Assembly: GCA_021156225.1 (NCBI GenBank)
Contig: JAJNBN010000313.1
Span: 1-5,201, forward strand
DNA from: Verrucomicrobiota bacterium
GTDB lineage: Bacteria; Verrucomicrobiota; Verrucomicrobiia; Limisphaerales; JAEYXS01
Direction: 5' to 3'
Length of the DNA: 5,201 nucleotides
In this document: positions 1 to 5,201 of the stretch, piece after piece
Numbering within the stretch: the first letter of the stretch is position 1
Layout: each line of letters opens with the position of its first letter
Made by a program: the position numbers and the translations under genes
Notes under the pieces: model-generated
Database searches by the model: none
What the model saw: the letters and a program-made list of their open reading frames with translations, nothing else
Told to the model about the DNA's origin: nothing

Positions 1-391
1 GGTCGTGGAGAAGAGTCTCCGTGGTGCGGCTCTCTGGGATGAGGTAAAGGACCGTTTGCACAGCAGCGCCTTGGGCCTTTCCGGCGGCCAACAACAACGC
101 CTTTGCATCGCCCGCGCCATCGCCATCAAGCCCGAGATCATCCTCATGGATGAACCGGCCTCCGCGCTGGACCCCATTGCCACCGCGAAGATCGAGGACC
201 TCATCCTCGACCTGAAGAAAGAGTTCACCATCGTCATCGTCACGCATAACATGCAGCAGGCCGCGCGCATCTCGGATCGCACCGCCTTCTTCTACATCGG
301 CGAATTGATCGAGTACGATGTCACCTCCAAGATTTTCACCAACCCGTCCAAGAAACAGACGGAAGATTATGTCACGGGCCGTTTCGGTTGA
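1..391 (+). CDS. pstB: Phosphate ABC transporter ATP-binding protein PstB, C-terminal part (5' end outside the window)
   Basis: This is the ATPase subunit of the PstSCAB high-affinity phosphate importer. It sits on the cytoplasmic face of the inner membrane and powers Pi uptake through PstC and PstA. The first complete codon is at base 2, and the frame is open to the window edge, so the upstream part, including Walker A, is missing. Visible in order are the PstB-typical stretch VEKSLRGAALWDEVKDRL, the ABC signature LSGGQQQR (from base 77), Walker B IILMDEP (from 137), the D-loop SALD, and the H-loop histidine in VTHN (codon 245-247). The C-terminal block FFYIGELIEYD...IFTNPSKKQTEDYVTGRFG is characteristic of PstB rather than other ABC ATPases. 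About 129 residues are present, against about 250-260 for the whole family. The gene ends TGA at 389-391. phoU follows 42 bases later on the same strand, the usual pst operon order. Confidence 0.97.
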   Translation, partial: VVEKSLRGAALWDEVKDRLHSSALGLSGGQQQRLCIARAIAIKPEIILMDEPASALDPIATAKIEDLILDLKKEFTIVIVTHNMQQAARISDRTAFFYIGELIEYDVTSKIFTNPSKKQTEDYVTGRFG

Positions 392-420
392 TGACATTGG
401 CAGCGTATCCAGATAAATAT

Positions 421-433
421 CCTTTTTCCCCCT
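421..433 (+). promoter_or_regulatory. Pyrimidine tract in place of a ribosome binding site for phoU
   Basis: The 13 bases immediately before the phoU ATG are all C or T, and the preceding stretch is AT-rich (AGATAAATAT). No AGGAG-like sequence lies within 20 bases. Initiation here is therefore not of the Shine-Dalgarno type. It may depend on an unstructured leader, ribosomal protein S1, or re-initiation after pstB; this mechanism is inference. Confidence 0.4.
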
Positions 434-1135
434 ATGCAGACGCATTTCGAACGCGAACTCGGCCAGCTCAAGGACAAGCTCCTCACCATGTCCAGCCACG
501 CCACCTCGTCCGTGGCCAACGCCGTCAAGGCCCTCGTGGACCGCAACGACGACTTGGCCCGTGATGTCATCGCTGCTGACAACGTACTCGATAACATCGA
601 GAAGGAGATCGATGAGATGGCCATCCATCTCTTGAGCAAGGCTCCGCTCGCCAGCGACCTCCGCCTCATCACTGTGGCCATGAAGTGCAGCCACCACTTG
701 GAGCGGGTCGCTGATGAAGCCACGACGATTGCCCGCCGCAGCATCGAGCTGAGCCAGGAACCGCAGCTCAAGCCCTACGTCGATATCCCTCGTATGGCCA
801 CCATGGCCCTCGACATGATGAATGAAGGACTCGGCGCCTTTGTCAACCGTTCTCCTGATCGCGCCCGCGCTGTGATCCCACGTGATAAGGAAGTGGACGC
901 CCTGAACAAGCAGCTCCACCGCGAACTCGCCAGCTACATGATCGAGAAGCCCACCACGATCACGCGTTGCCTGAATCTGATGGTCATTTCCAAGAGCTTG
1001 GAACGCATCGCCGACCACGCCACGAATATCGCGGAAGAGGTCGTCTATCTCTTCGAAGCGAAGGACATCCGTCACACCGGCAAAGGGCAGGGGACTGTGG
1101 CGATTGATGCGTCCTCCCAACCTCCCGCATCCTGA
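434..1135 (+). CDS. phoU: Phosphate signalling complex protein PhoU
   Basis: PhoU is a cytoplasmic, peripheral-membrane regulator. In the families studied it links Pst transporter activity to the PhoR/PhoB two-component system and represses the Pho response when phosphate is sufficient. The 233-residue length is typical. Two three-helix PhoU repeats are visible, roughly residues 15-105 and 115-207. Each ends in the acidic metal-binding motif: ERVADEATTIA at 90-100 and ERIADHATNIAEE at 190-202, exactly 100 residues apart. The preceding helices, IDEMAIHLLSKAPLASDLR and LHRELASYMIEKP, also match the family. The last 20 or so residues are a polar, probably disordered tail. The start is well constrained: an in-frame TGA lies at 392-394, and ATG434 is the only ATG, GTG or TTG between that stop and the conserved domain. 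No Shine-Dalgarno sequence precedes it, only a pyrimidine tract. The gene is probably co-transcribed with pstB. Confidence 0.97.
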   Translation: MQTHFERELGQLKDKLLTMSSHATSSVANAVKALVDRNDDLARDVIAADNVLDNIEKEIDEMAIHLLSKAPLASDLRLITVAMKCSHHLERVADEATTIARRSIELSQEPQLKPYVDIPRMATMALDMMNEGLGAFVNRSPDRARAVIPRDKEVDALNKQLHRELASYMIEKPTTITRCLNLMVISKSLERIADHATNIAEEVVYLFEAKDIRHTGKGQGTVAIDASSQPPAS

Positions 1136-1152
1136 TCGGCTCTCTTTGTGAT

Positions 1153-1181
1153 TGTGACGCACTCATTTGGAGTGCGTCACA
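1153..1181. terminator. Perfect 12-bp hairpin between convergent phoU and usp genes, probable bidirectional transcription end
   Basis: Bases 1153-1164 (TGTGACGCACTC) pair perfectly with 1170-1181 (GAGTGCGTCACA) around the 5-base loop ATTTG. The hairpin starts 17 bases after the phoU stop and lies between two convergent genes, the classic place for a shared terminator. No T-tract follows it on either strand, so it is not a canonical intrinsic terminator. It could act as a 3' RNA-stabilising hairpin or with a termination factor. Confidence 0.55.
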
Positions 1182-1212
1182 GGCGCTTTCAGCCTCGTGG
1201 CTTTTGTGACGG

Positions 1213-1243
1213 AGGGAGTGTGTTCTGTCTTACCCCACTCCCT
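1213..1243. terminator. Second hairpin overlapping the usp stop codon
   Basis: Bases 1213-1220 (AGGGAGTG) pair perfectly with 1236-1243 (CACTCCCT) around a 15-base loop. The right arm overlaps the usp stop codon (complement of 1242-1244), so on the - strand the hairpin begins at the end of usp. No T-run follows. It is a weaker candidate than the neighbouring 12-bp stem because of the large loop. Confidence 0.3.
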
Positions 1244-2600
1244 ATTCCGCCTTGATCAAATGCACCGGACGCTTCGTCTGGTTCACGACCGCTTGCGCCA
1301 CCGAACCCATCAAAGTGCTCGTGATTCCCGTATGCCCATGCGTCGCCAGGCAGATCGCATCCGCACCGAACCGTTCCGCCGCCTGCACGATTGCCTGCGC
1401 CGGTTCGCGGTCTTCCACGACCTCGATCTCACTCTCGATCCCCAGTTCCGCTGCTTCGCTCGGGATCAGTTCAGCAAGCTTTGCCTCCACTTGCCGTTTC
1501 AATTTCGTCCACTCCTTCTTCGTCGGTTGCAGCTTCTTCATCTGCCCGCCGATCAAGGGATTCGGGTAATCATTCACCGGCAGCACATGCAGCAGATGTA
1601 CCACGCCGCCGCTCCGTGAAAGACTGAAGGCCTGCGCGATGGCTGTATTCCCCAGCTTCGAGAAATCCGTCGTCACCAAAACCCGGCTCACCGGATGAAT
1701 CCCCGCCGGGCTGTTCGCGTTCGAGATCGGCACACACAACACATTCGTGCGACACGTATGCAAGATATCCCGTGAGAAAGACGCGTGCCACAGCCGCGCC
1801 GTGCCGTGCCATTGATGCGTTCCTGTGATCACCAGGTCCGCCTTGCTGGCCGCCGCCATGTGCGCCACCGCATAATCGGGCCGGCCCAAGTTCGGCTCGA
1901 TCACCACCTTGCACCGCGTCTTGCCCAAGATGTCCTGCACCTTTCGGTTGAGATCCCGCTCGACTACTCGTTGCACCTCCGGATCGTTCGCCGTCAACGA
2001 CGTCGGTCCCTTCAACCCCAGCCGCGCCCGTTCGCTCAAAGGCGAATCCACATACCCGACCGTGATGTCACACGGTCCCACTTGCTGCAGCACCTTCACA
2101 AATTTCAAGGCCGCATCCGAGGCAGGCGAAAGATCGCACGCGATCAGGACGCGCAAAGGCCGCTCACCTGCGGTCCAATCCTCTATTGGCTTCGCCTCCC
2201 GTACCACCAGTGTAGGCACTTGCGCTGCTTCGGCGACACGTTCCGAGACACTGCCCAGCAACCACCGTCCCGCAGCCGAACGCCCTTGTGACGACACCAC
2301 CACCAGCTTGACGAAATCCGGCTTCGCCTTTTCCACCAGGCATTCATACGGCGCGCCCGTCATCAACTCATCGACGACCGTCACTCCGGTCTCGCGCAAC
2401 CGCTTGGCCTCCGCCTTCAGGTTTTTCCCCGCCACCGTGGCCATCTCCGAGAGCACTCGTGGCGAGAAATCCTCGAATCCGCTCTCCGAATAGACATGCG
2501 CCAGCACAAGGCTCTCGCCCCACGCATTCGCCAGCGCGGCCGCCGCATTCGCTGCCTGCACCGCCTGCTCCGAAAAATCTGTTCCGACTAGGATTCTCAT
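1242..2600 (-). CDS. Universal stress protein with three tandem Usp domains
   Basis: This 452-residue cytoplasmic protein consists of three Rossmann-like Usp folds in tandem: about residues 1-134, 147-292 and 305-452. Each opens with a beta strand ending in the nucleotide-site aspartate (RILVGTDFS, D8; RVLIACDLS, D156; RVLVTTDFS, D312). The ATP motif G-2X-G-9X-G-S/T is partly kept. Domain 1 has SSQG at 103-106 and GS at 116-117. Domain 3 has ATHG at 419-422 and GS at 432-433, so the first Gly is replaced in both. Domain 2 is degenerate, with GTHQ at 260-263 and AS at 273-274. Single or paired Usp domains are usual; three are uncommon. Usp proteins commonly respond to starvation and stress, and the ligand here is unknown. 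The ATG at 2600 is supported by GGAGA 10 bases upstream. The gene lies 198 bases downstream of the PiT permease on the same strand. Confidence 0.93.
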   Translation of the reverse strand: MRILVGTDFSEQAVQAANAAAALANAWGESLVLAHVYSESGFEDFSPRVLSEMATVAGKNLKAEAKRLRETGVTVVDELMTGAPYECLVEKAKPDFVKLVVVSSQGRSAAGRWLLGSVSERVAEAAQVPTLVVREAKPIEDWTAGERPLRVLIACDLSPASDAALKFVKVLQQVGPCDITVGYVDSPLSERARLGLKGPTSLTANDPEVQRVVERDLNRKVQDILGKTRCKVVIEPNLGRPDYAVAHMAAASKADLVITGTHQWHGTARLWHASFSRDILHTCRTNVLCVPISNANSPAGIHPVSRVLVTTDFSKLGNTAIAQAFSLSRSGGVVHLLHVLPVNDYPNPLIGGQMKKLQPTKKEWTKLKRQVEAKLAELIPSEAAELGIESEIEVVEDREPAQAIVQAAERFGADAICLATHGHTGITSTLMGSVAQAVVNQTKRPVHLIKAE

Positions 2601-2610
2601 GATGATTAAT

Positions 2611-2615
2611 TCTCC
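2611..2615 (-). promoter_or_regulatory. Ribosome binding site of the triple-Usp gene
   Basis: The - strand reads GGAGA followed by a 10-base spacer and then ATG at 2600. The match to the Shine-Dalgarno core is good and the spacing slightly long. It supports 2600 as the start, which also gives a complete first Usp beta strand. Confidence 0.6.
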
Positions 2616-2653
2616 GTTTGTGGTTCTGCCTTAACCTCTATCCGAACCCGCCA

Positions 2654-2667
2654 TAAGGCACGCCTTA
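2654..2667. promoter_or_regulatory. Short perfect palindrome upstream of usp, possible operator
   Basis: TAAGGC and GCCTTA are perfect inverted 6-mers separated by AC, centred about 60 bases upstream of the usp start. Next to it, TTGCT (2670-2674) and AGCAA (2683-2687) form a second, looser inverted repeat. The position and dyad symmetry fit a regulator binding site, but no known family consensus is recognised and no convincing -35/-10 pair was found nearby. Confidence 0.3.
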
Positions 2668-2708
2668 AATTGCTCGTTATCAAGCAAACTTTGCCTCCCT
2701 TCCTCCGC

Positions 2709-2730
2709 AGCCGCGAAGTTATGAGCGGCT
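2709..2730. repeat. Inverted repeat with a GC-rich 6-bp stem in the pit-usp gap
   Basis: AGCCGC (2709-2714) and GCGGCT (2725-2730) are perfect inverted repeats around a 10-base AT-rich loop. No T-tract follows on either strand. It could be an RNA hairpin in a pit-usp readthrough transcript or a DNA-level site. Its function is unknown. Confidence 0.3.
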
Positions 2731-2769
2731 CAGTTGTCATCGCTCTCCCTCAAATGAAGTAAACCGTGG

Positions 2770-2793
2770 AAAAAACCGCAAATTATTCTTCGC
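2770..2793 (-). terminator. Weak intrinsic terminator candidate after the PiT gene
   Basis: On the - strand, 5 bases after the PiT stop codon, GCGAA and TTTGC can form a 5-bp stem with one G-T pair (2789-2793 with 2778-2782, loop of 6). This is followed by GG and a run of six T (2775-2770). The T-run and position suit a terminator. The stem is short, so termination may be partial and usp might also be read from pit. Confidence 0.3.
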
Positions 2794-2798
2794 CATCC

Positions 2799-3914
2799 TC
2801 ACTTTACCATCCAATAAACCACCGCCGCCAGCAACGCCGCGCATGGCATCGTCAGTACCCAAGATAGCAGGATGCCGAGAATCACCTTCGTATTCAACTT
2901 GCCCGTTGTCAGTCCGATGCCGAACAAGGAACCCACGGACACATGCGTCGTGGAGACGGGCAGCCCATACTTGCTGGCTGCGATCACCAGGATGCCCGTG
3001 GATAGATTCGCCGCAAACCCTTGCCCGTGGTTCATGGTCGTGATTTTGTGGCTCATCGTCTCCGCCACCTTCTTCGCGTTCAGTAATCCGCCGATCGCGA
3101 TGAACAGGCCCACTGCCATCAGGCCGTAGCGGATGTCCAGCACTTGGATCACCAGCAGCAAAGCCGCGATCTTCGGCGTATCATTCAGCCCTCGTGCAAA
3201 ACTGACCACGCCCGCGCTCAGGAAATGCGCTGCATCCATGACTTTTTGCGACTTGATGCCCCAGACCGCGCCCGCATACCGCTCCAGACATTTCTGCTCT
3301 TCACCCGCACAAACCTCCAGCTTCGGCGGAGCCGTCACCTGCAAAGCCATCAGCGAGCCTGGCTGTGGGATTGGGATCACTTGCTGGGTTTCGCCTACGC
3401 ACAGGCACCACTCCTTGGTGATGCCTAATCTCAGCCGCACATAGCGCAGGCCCAGATACAAAGGCGCAGCCAGCAACACGGCCACTACCGGACTGAGCAA
3501 TAGCGGCAGCAGAAAGCCTTTGCCCAGCGATTGAAAATTCACCTCGGTCCCCACCGCCATCAGTCCGCTGCCGATGATCGCCCCCGTCAGTCCGTGCGTG
3601 GTGGATATCGGAAACCCCGTCACCGTGGCGATGATCACCGTGAGCCCCGCACCGGCCGCCACTGCCAGTAGAAAAAGCTCCGAGCCCACCAGAGCATCCG
3701 GCACCAGCCCCTTGCCTGAAAACTTCTTCAACAACACTTCCGCGAAGACAAGCGAACATACTGATCCCGCGAACGTCGTGACCGTCGCCCACCAGATCGC
3801 CGTGCGATAACTCGCCGTCTTGCTGCCAAACAATGACGCCACTCCTTTGAAATTGTCATTCGCCCCGTTGGAATAAGCGAGGAAGCAAGTCGCCAGAAAA
3901 AGCAGCCAGATCAT
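2799..3914 (-). CDS. PiT-family inorganic phosphate transporter (low-affinity Pi symporter)
   Basis: This is an integral inner-membrane permease that takes up inorganic phosphate, often as a metal-phosphate complex, by cation symport. It has 371 residues, shorter than E. coli PitA (about 500) but normal for many bacterial PiT proteins. The family's inverted duplication is clear. The first half has NGAND at 16-20 and PISTTH at 102-107; the second has RGLNDTPK at 241-248 and PVSTTH at 319-324, with NAKKVAETM at 279-287. Hydrophobic membrane segments lie around 1-15, 38-60, 78-98, 107-122, 134-156, 250-278, 303-314 and 345-369. The central hydrophilic loop (about 160-225) contains four cysteines: C170, C172, C202 and C209. 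The ATG at 3914 has AAGGTGA 6 bases upstream. No DUF47 Pit-accessory gene is adjacent. The cation used, H+ or Na+, cannot be told from sequence. Confidence 0.95.
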   Translation of the reverse strand: MIWLLFLATCFLAYSNGANDNFKGVASLFGSKTASYRTAIWWATVTTFAGSVCSLVFAEVLLKKFSGKGLVPDALVGSELFLLAVAAGAGLTVIIATVTGFPISTTHGLTGAIIGSGLMAVGTEVNFQSLGKGFLLPLLLSPVVAVLLAAPLYLGLRYVRLRLGITKEWCLCVGETQQVIPIPQPGSLMALQVTAPPKLEVCAGEEQKCLERYAGAVWGIKSQKVMDAAHFLSAGVVSFARGLNDTPKIAALLLVIQVLDIRYGLMAVGLFIAIGGLLNAKKVAETMSHKITTMNHGQGFAANLSTGILVIAASKYGLPVSTTHVSVGSLFGIGLTTGKLNTKVILGILLSWVLTMPCAALLAAVVYWMVK

Positions 3915-3920
3915 ATCAAT

Positions 3921-3927
3921 TCACCTT
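3921..3927 (-). promoter_or_regulatory. Ribosome binding site of the PiT gene
   Basis: AAGGTGA on the - strand lies 6 bases before the ATG at 3914. The spacing is good and this supports the chosen start, which begins directly with the first membrane segment. Confidence 0.6.
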
Positions 3928-3960
3928 AGTCAGATCGGGGAAAACGTGGCTTGAGGCTGA

Positions 3961-3986
3961 ATGTGCTCACATGCGCAATGGTGCAT
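3961..3986. promoter_or_regulatory. Two overlapping palindromes upstream of the PiT gene
   Basis: ATGTG-CT-CACAT (3961-3972) is a perfect 5-bp dyad. It abuts and shares two bases with ATGCGC-AATG-GTGCAT (3971-3986), a 6-bp dyad with one G-T pair. They lie 47-72 bases upstream of the PiT start. A TAATAT element next to them on the - strand (3984-3989) could be a -10 box, but no good -35 was found. They could form an operator or leader hairpins; the regulator is unknown and no PhoB box pattern is seen. Confidence 0.3.
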
Positions 3987-4022
3987 ATTAAGCAAAAACC
4001 CGGCAAACAAAATCAGAAGGTA

Positions 4023-4044
4023 AGATAGGGCGATTGGCCGATCT
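4023..4044 (-). terminator. Weak hairpin overlapping the hydrolase stop codon
   Basis: AGAT (4023-4026) pairs with ATCT (4041-4044) and GGC (4029-4031) with GCC (4037-4039), with an internal mismatch and a 5-base loop. On the - strand it is followed by a T-rich stretch (about 4022 to 4002). It is interrupted and overlaps the stop codon, so it is only a tentative terminator. Confidence 0.2.
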
Positions 4045-5113
4045 ATTGGGAGGGAGGAGTAGGCTCGGCATTATCAAGACGCAAAAAATCACCGGCAAAC
4101 TTCTTCCACTCCTCCGGCCATTTCTTCAAATACGACTCATGTCCCGTATCCTTGAACACGTGAAACACTGATCCCTTCGGCAAGTTCATTCGCACCTCCT
4201 CGATATTCGCCGGCGTCACGCGGTTATCGCTGTCTCCATTCATCAACAGGGCAGGGCACTTCACCGCTTTCGCATACTCCGCCGGATTATGCGTGAACCC
4301 ATTGAACCCGAACTGCCGCCCGCCCCAGAACACCAGCAGCTTCGCCAACGGAAATGACGGCAGCTTCATCACGCGAAACCGGTTCTCCGTCGTCGCCAGC
4401 AGCCTATTGAACGGACACTCCAGGATGATCCCATCCGGTTCCACTCTCGCAGTGGCGACCGCCCGTAAAATCGACGCCGCGCCCAATGAAGAACCCAGCA
4501 AAATCACTTTCCGCCCCGTCGCTCGCTCCTTCACGAACTTGAACGCCGCCGCCACATCTGTCGCCTCATCCCACCCGATACTCGTCGAATCTCCCGCTGA
4601 ACCGCCGCTCCCATGAAAATCCACCAGCCAACATTCACACCCCATCTCATGCAGCGCCGCCGCCATATCCAGTTGTGAATCCTTCGAGGAAGAGTAACCG
4701 TGAAACAGCACCACCACCGGCTTGCTTGAATCATTCGGGATCCGCCACGCCTCCAGCTCCAGCCCATTCGCCCCCACCAGCCGATGCGTCTCAAATTCCA
4801 GCCCGACATCCTTCGGCGTCCGTTTATTTTCCGGCCGTGGAATCGTCACTCCTTTAAAGAGAACCTTGACCTTGCTCCAGGTGGAAAGCTCCTCCGGCGG
4901 TGCCGTGCGCCGTGCGTCATCCCGCGCGAAATGCGTCATCGCCCACGCATGCTGATACGCCACCACATTCAGGGCCACAAACCCAAGCACCAGCAACAGC
5001 GTCGAAATGAAAAGTATTTTGCGCCACCGCCTCCGCATGCCCACAACCTGCCACAGAATCCGCAAATGGTGAAACCAAATAGGTAGGGCGTCGCTGTCCT
5101 CAGCGCGCCGCAT
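4043..5113 (-). CDS. Membrane-anchored alpha/beta hydrolase (serine hydrolase), start uncertain
   Basis: A serine hydrolase of the alpha/beta fold. Residues are numbered from the ATG at 5113 (356 residues). One membrane segment at about 33-53 follows a positive cluster (MRRRWRK), suggesting an N-in signal anchor with the catalytic domain outside the cytoplasm. Catalytic features follow in order: oxyanion-region HGY at 138-140; DFHGSGGS at 165-172, equivalent to the DxRGxGxS block; nucleophile elbow GSSLG at 207-211 with S209; acid D296 in GDSDNRV; and H325 in TGHES. The substrate is unknown, and an esterase or peptidase role is equally possible. Met26 (ATG at 5036-5038) is a plausible alternative start: it begins right at the charged anchor, and the 25 codons before it run through a GC-rich palindrome. 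Neither start has a strong ribosome binding site. The PiT gene lies 128 bases downstream on the same strand. Confidence 0.88.
   Translation of the reverse strand: MRRAEDSDALPIWFHHLRILWQVVGMRRRWRKILFISTLLLVLGFVALNVVAYQHAWAMTHFARDDARRTAPPEELSTWSKVKVLFKGVTIPRPENKRTPKDVGLEFETHRLVGANGLELEAWRIPNDSSKPVVVLFHGYSSSKDSQLDMAAALHEMGCECWLVDFHGSGGSAGDSTSIGWDEATDVAAAFKFVKERATGRKVILLGSSLGAASILRAVATARVEPDGIILECPFNRLLATTENRFRVMKLPSFPLAKLLVFWGGRQFGFNGFTHNPAEYAKAVKCPALLMNGDSDNRVTPANIEEVRMNLPKGSVFHVFKDTGHESYLKKWPEEWKKFAGDFLRLDNAEPTPPSQ
5087..5109. repeat. REP-like GC-rich palindrome at the 5' end of the hydrolase gene
   Basis: GGCG-(T)-CGCTG (5087-5096) pairs with CAGCGCGCC (5101-5109): nine base pairs, one bulged T at 5091 and a TCCT tetraloop. 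Size, GC content and bulge resemble dispersed REP-type intergenic palindromes. A repeat cannot be proved from one copy. It lies within the first codons of the longest hydrolase frame. Confidence 0.4.
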
Positions 5114-5201
5114 CGAAGCCTAAATTAATCAATCGCTTACCGCTTATTGAAGTCGAGCACGCTCAAATGTTCTCCCTCGCTCCTCAACGGGAAGAGGGCC
5201 G

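Noticed and set aside
1167..1619. 150-codon + strand frame starting between phoU and usp
   Set aside because: Its peptide is Arg/His/Leu-rich and it mostly overlaps the Usp coding sequence antisense. Its first codons lie inside the hairpin region. There is no domain or ribosome binding site support.
1909..2493. 194-codon open frame on the + strand opposite usp
   Set aside because: It is entirely antisense to a strongly supported three-domain Usp gene. The translation is low-complexity Ser/Arg/Thr-rich with no recognisable domain, so it is a frame shadow.
2601..2798. Pho box (PhoB binding site) in the pit-usp gap
   Set aside because: A single TTGTCAT-like 7-mer at about 2733-2739 has no second direct repeat at 11-base spacing, so it is not a credible Pho box.
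3301..3792. 163-codon - strand frame inside the PiT gene
   Set aside because: It is an alternative frame of the same strand as the PiT gene, Gly/Arg-rich and without any domain. The PiT frame carries all the family motifs.
5114..5201. Promoter for the hydrolase in the right-hand spacer
   Set aside because: Several AT-rich stretches could be -10 elements, but no pairing with a -35 at 16-18 bases was convincing, and the true gene start is itself uncertain.

Overview
This window looks like a chromosomal phosphate-handling locus from a moderately GC-rich, Gram-negative-type bacterium. No rRNA, tRNA or unambiguous marker gene is present, so taxonomy is a guess. The C-ending codon preference, the sparse Shine-Dalgarno signals and the GC-rich palindromic intergenic repeats fit Verrucomicrobiota or a relative, but this is a low-confidence inference.

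Layout: on the + strand at the left edge is the C-terminal half of PstB (1-391), the ATPase of the high-affinity phosphate ABC transporter. It is followed 42 bases later by a complete phoU (434-1135). Facing it on the - strand are three genes, in transcription order: a membrane-anchored alpha/beta hydrolase (about 5113 or 5038 down to 4043), a PiT-family low-affinity phosphate permease (3914-2799), and an unusual protein of three tandem universal-stress (Usp) domains (2600-1242). The two transcription units converge at 1136-1241, which holds two hairpins, one of them a perfect 12-bp stem.

Biology: the window places the high-affinity uptake and signalling end of the Pho system (PstB, PhoU) tail-to-tail with a low-affinity Pi symporter and a stress protein. 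The genes are therefore probably linked by phosphate status, although I see no convincing Pho box. The hydrolase has a full Ser-Asp-His set but no evident phosphate link, and it may simply be a neighbour.

Intergenic regions: the 198-base pit-usp gap contains a weak terminator candidate followed by three inverted repeats. The 128-base hydrolase-pit gap contains a pair of adjacent palindromes. The right edge (5087-5109) carries a REP-like bulged palindrome that overlaps the start of the longest hydrolase reading frame and makes that start doubtful. I found no CRISPR array, insertion sequence, tRNA or clearly new system. The most unusual items are the triple-Usp protein, the four-cysteine loop in the PiT permease and the palindrome inside the hydrolase 5' end.
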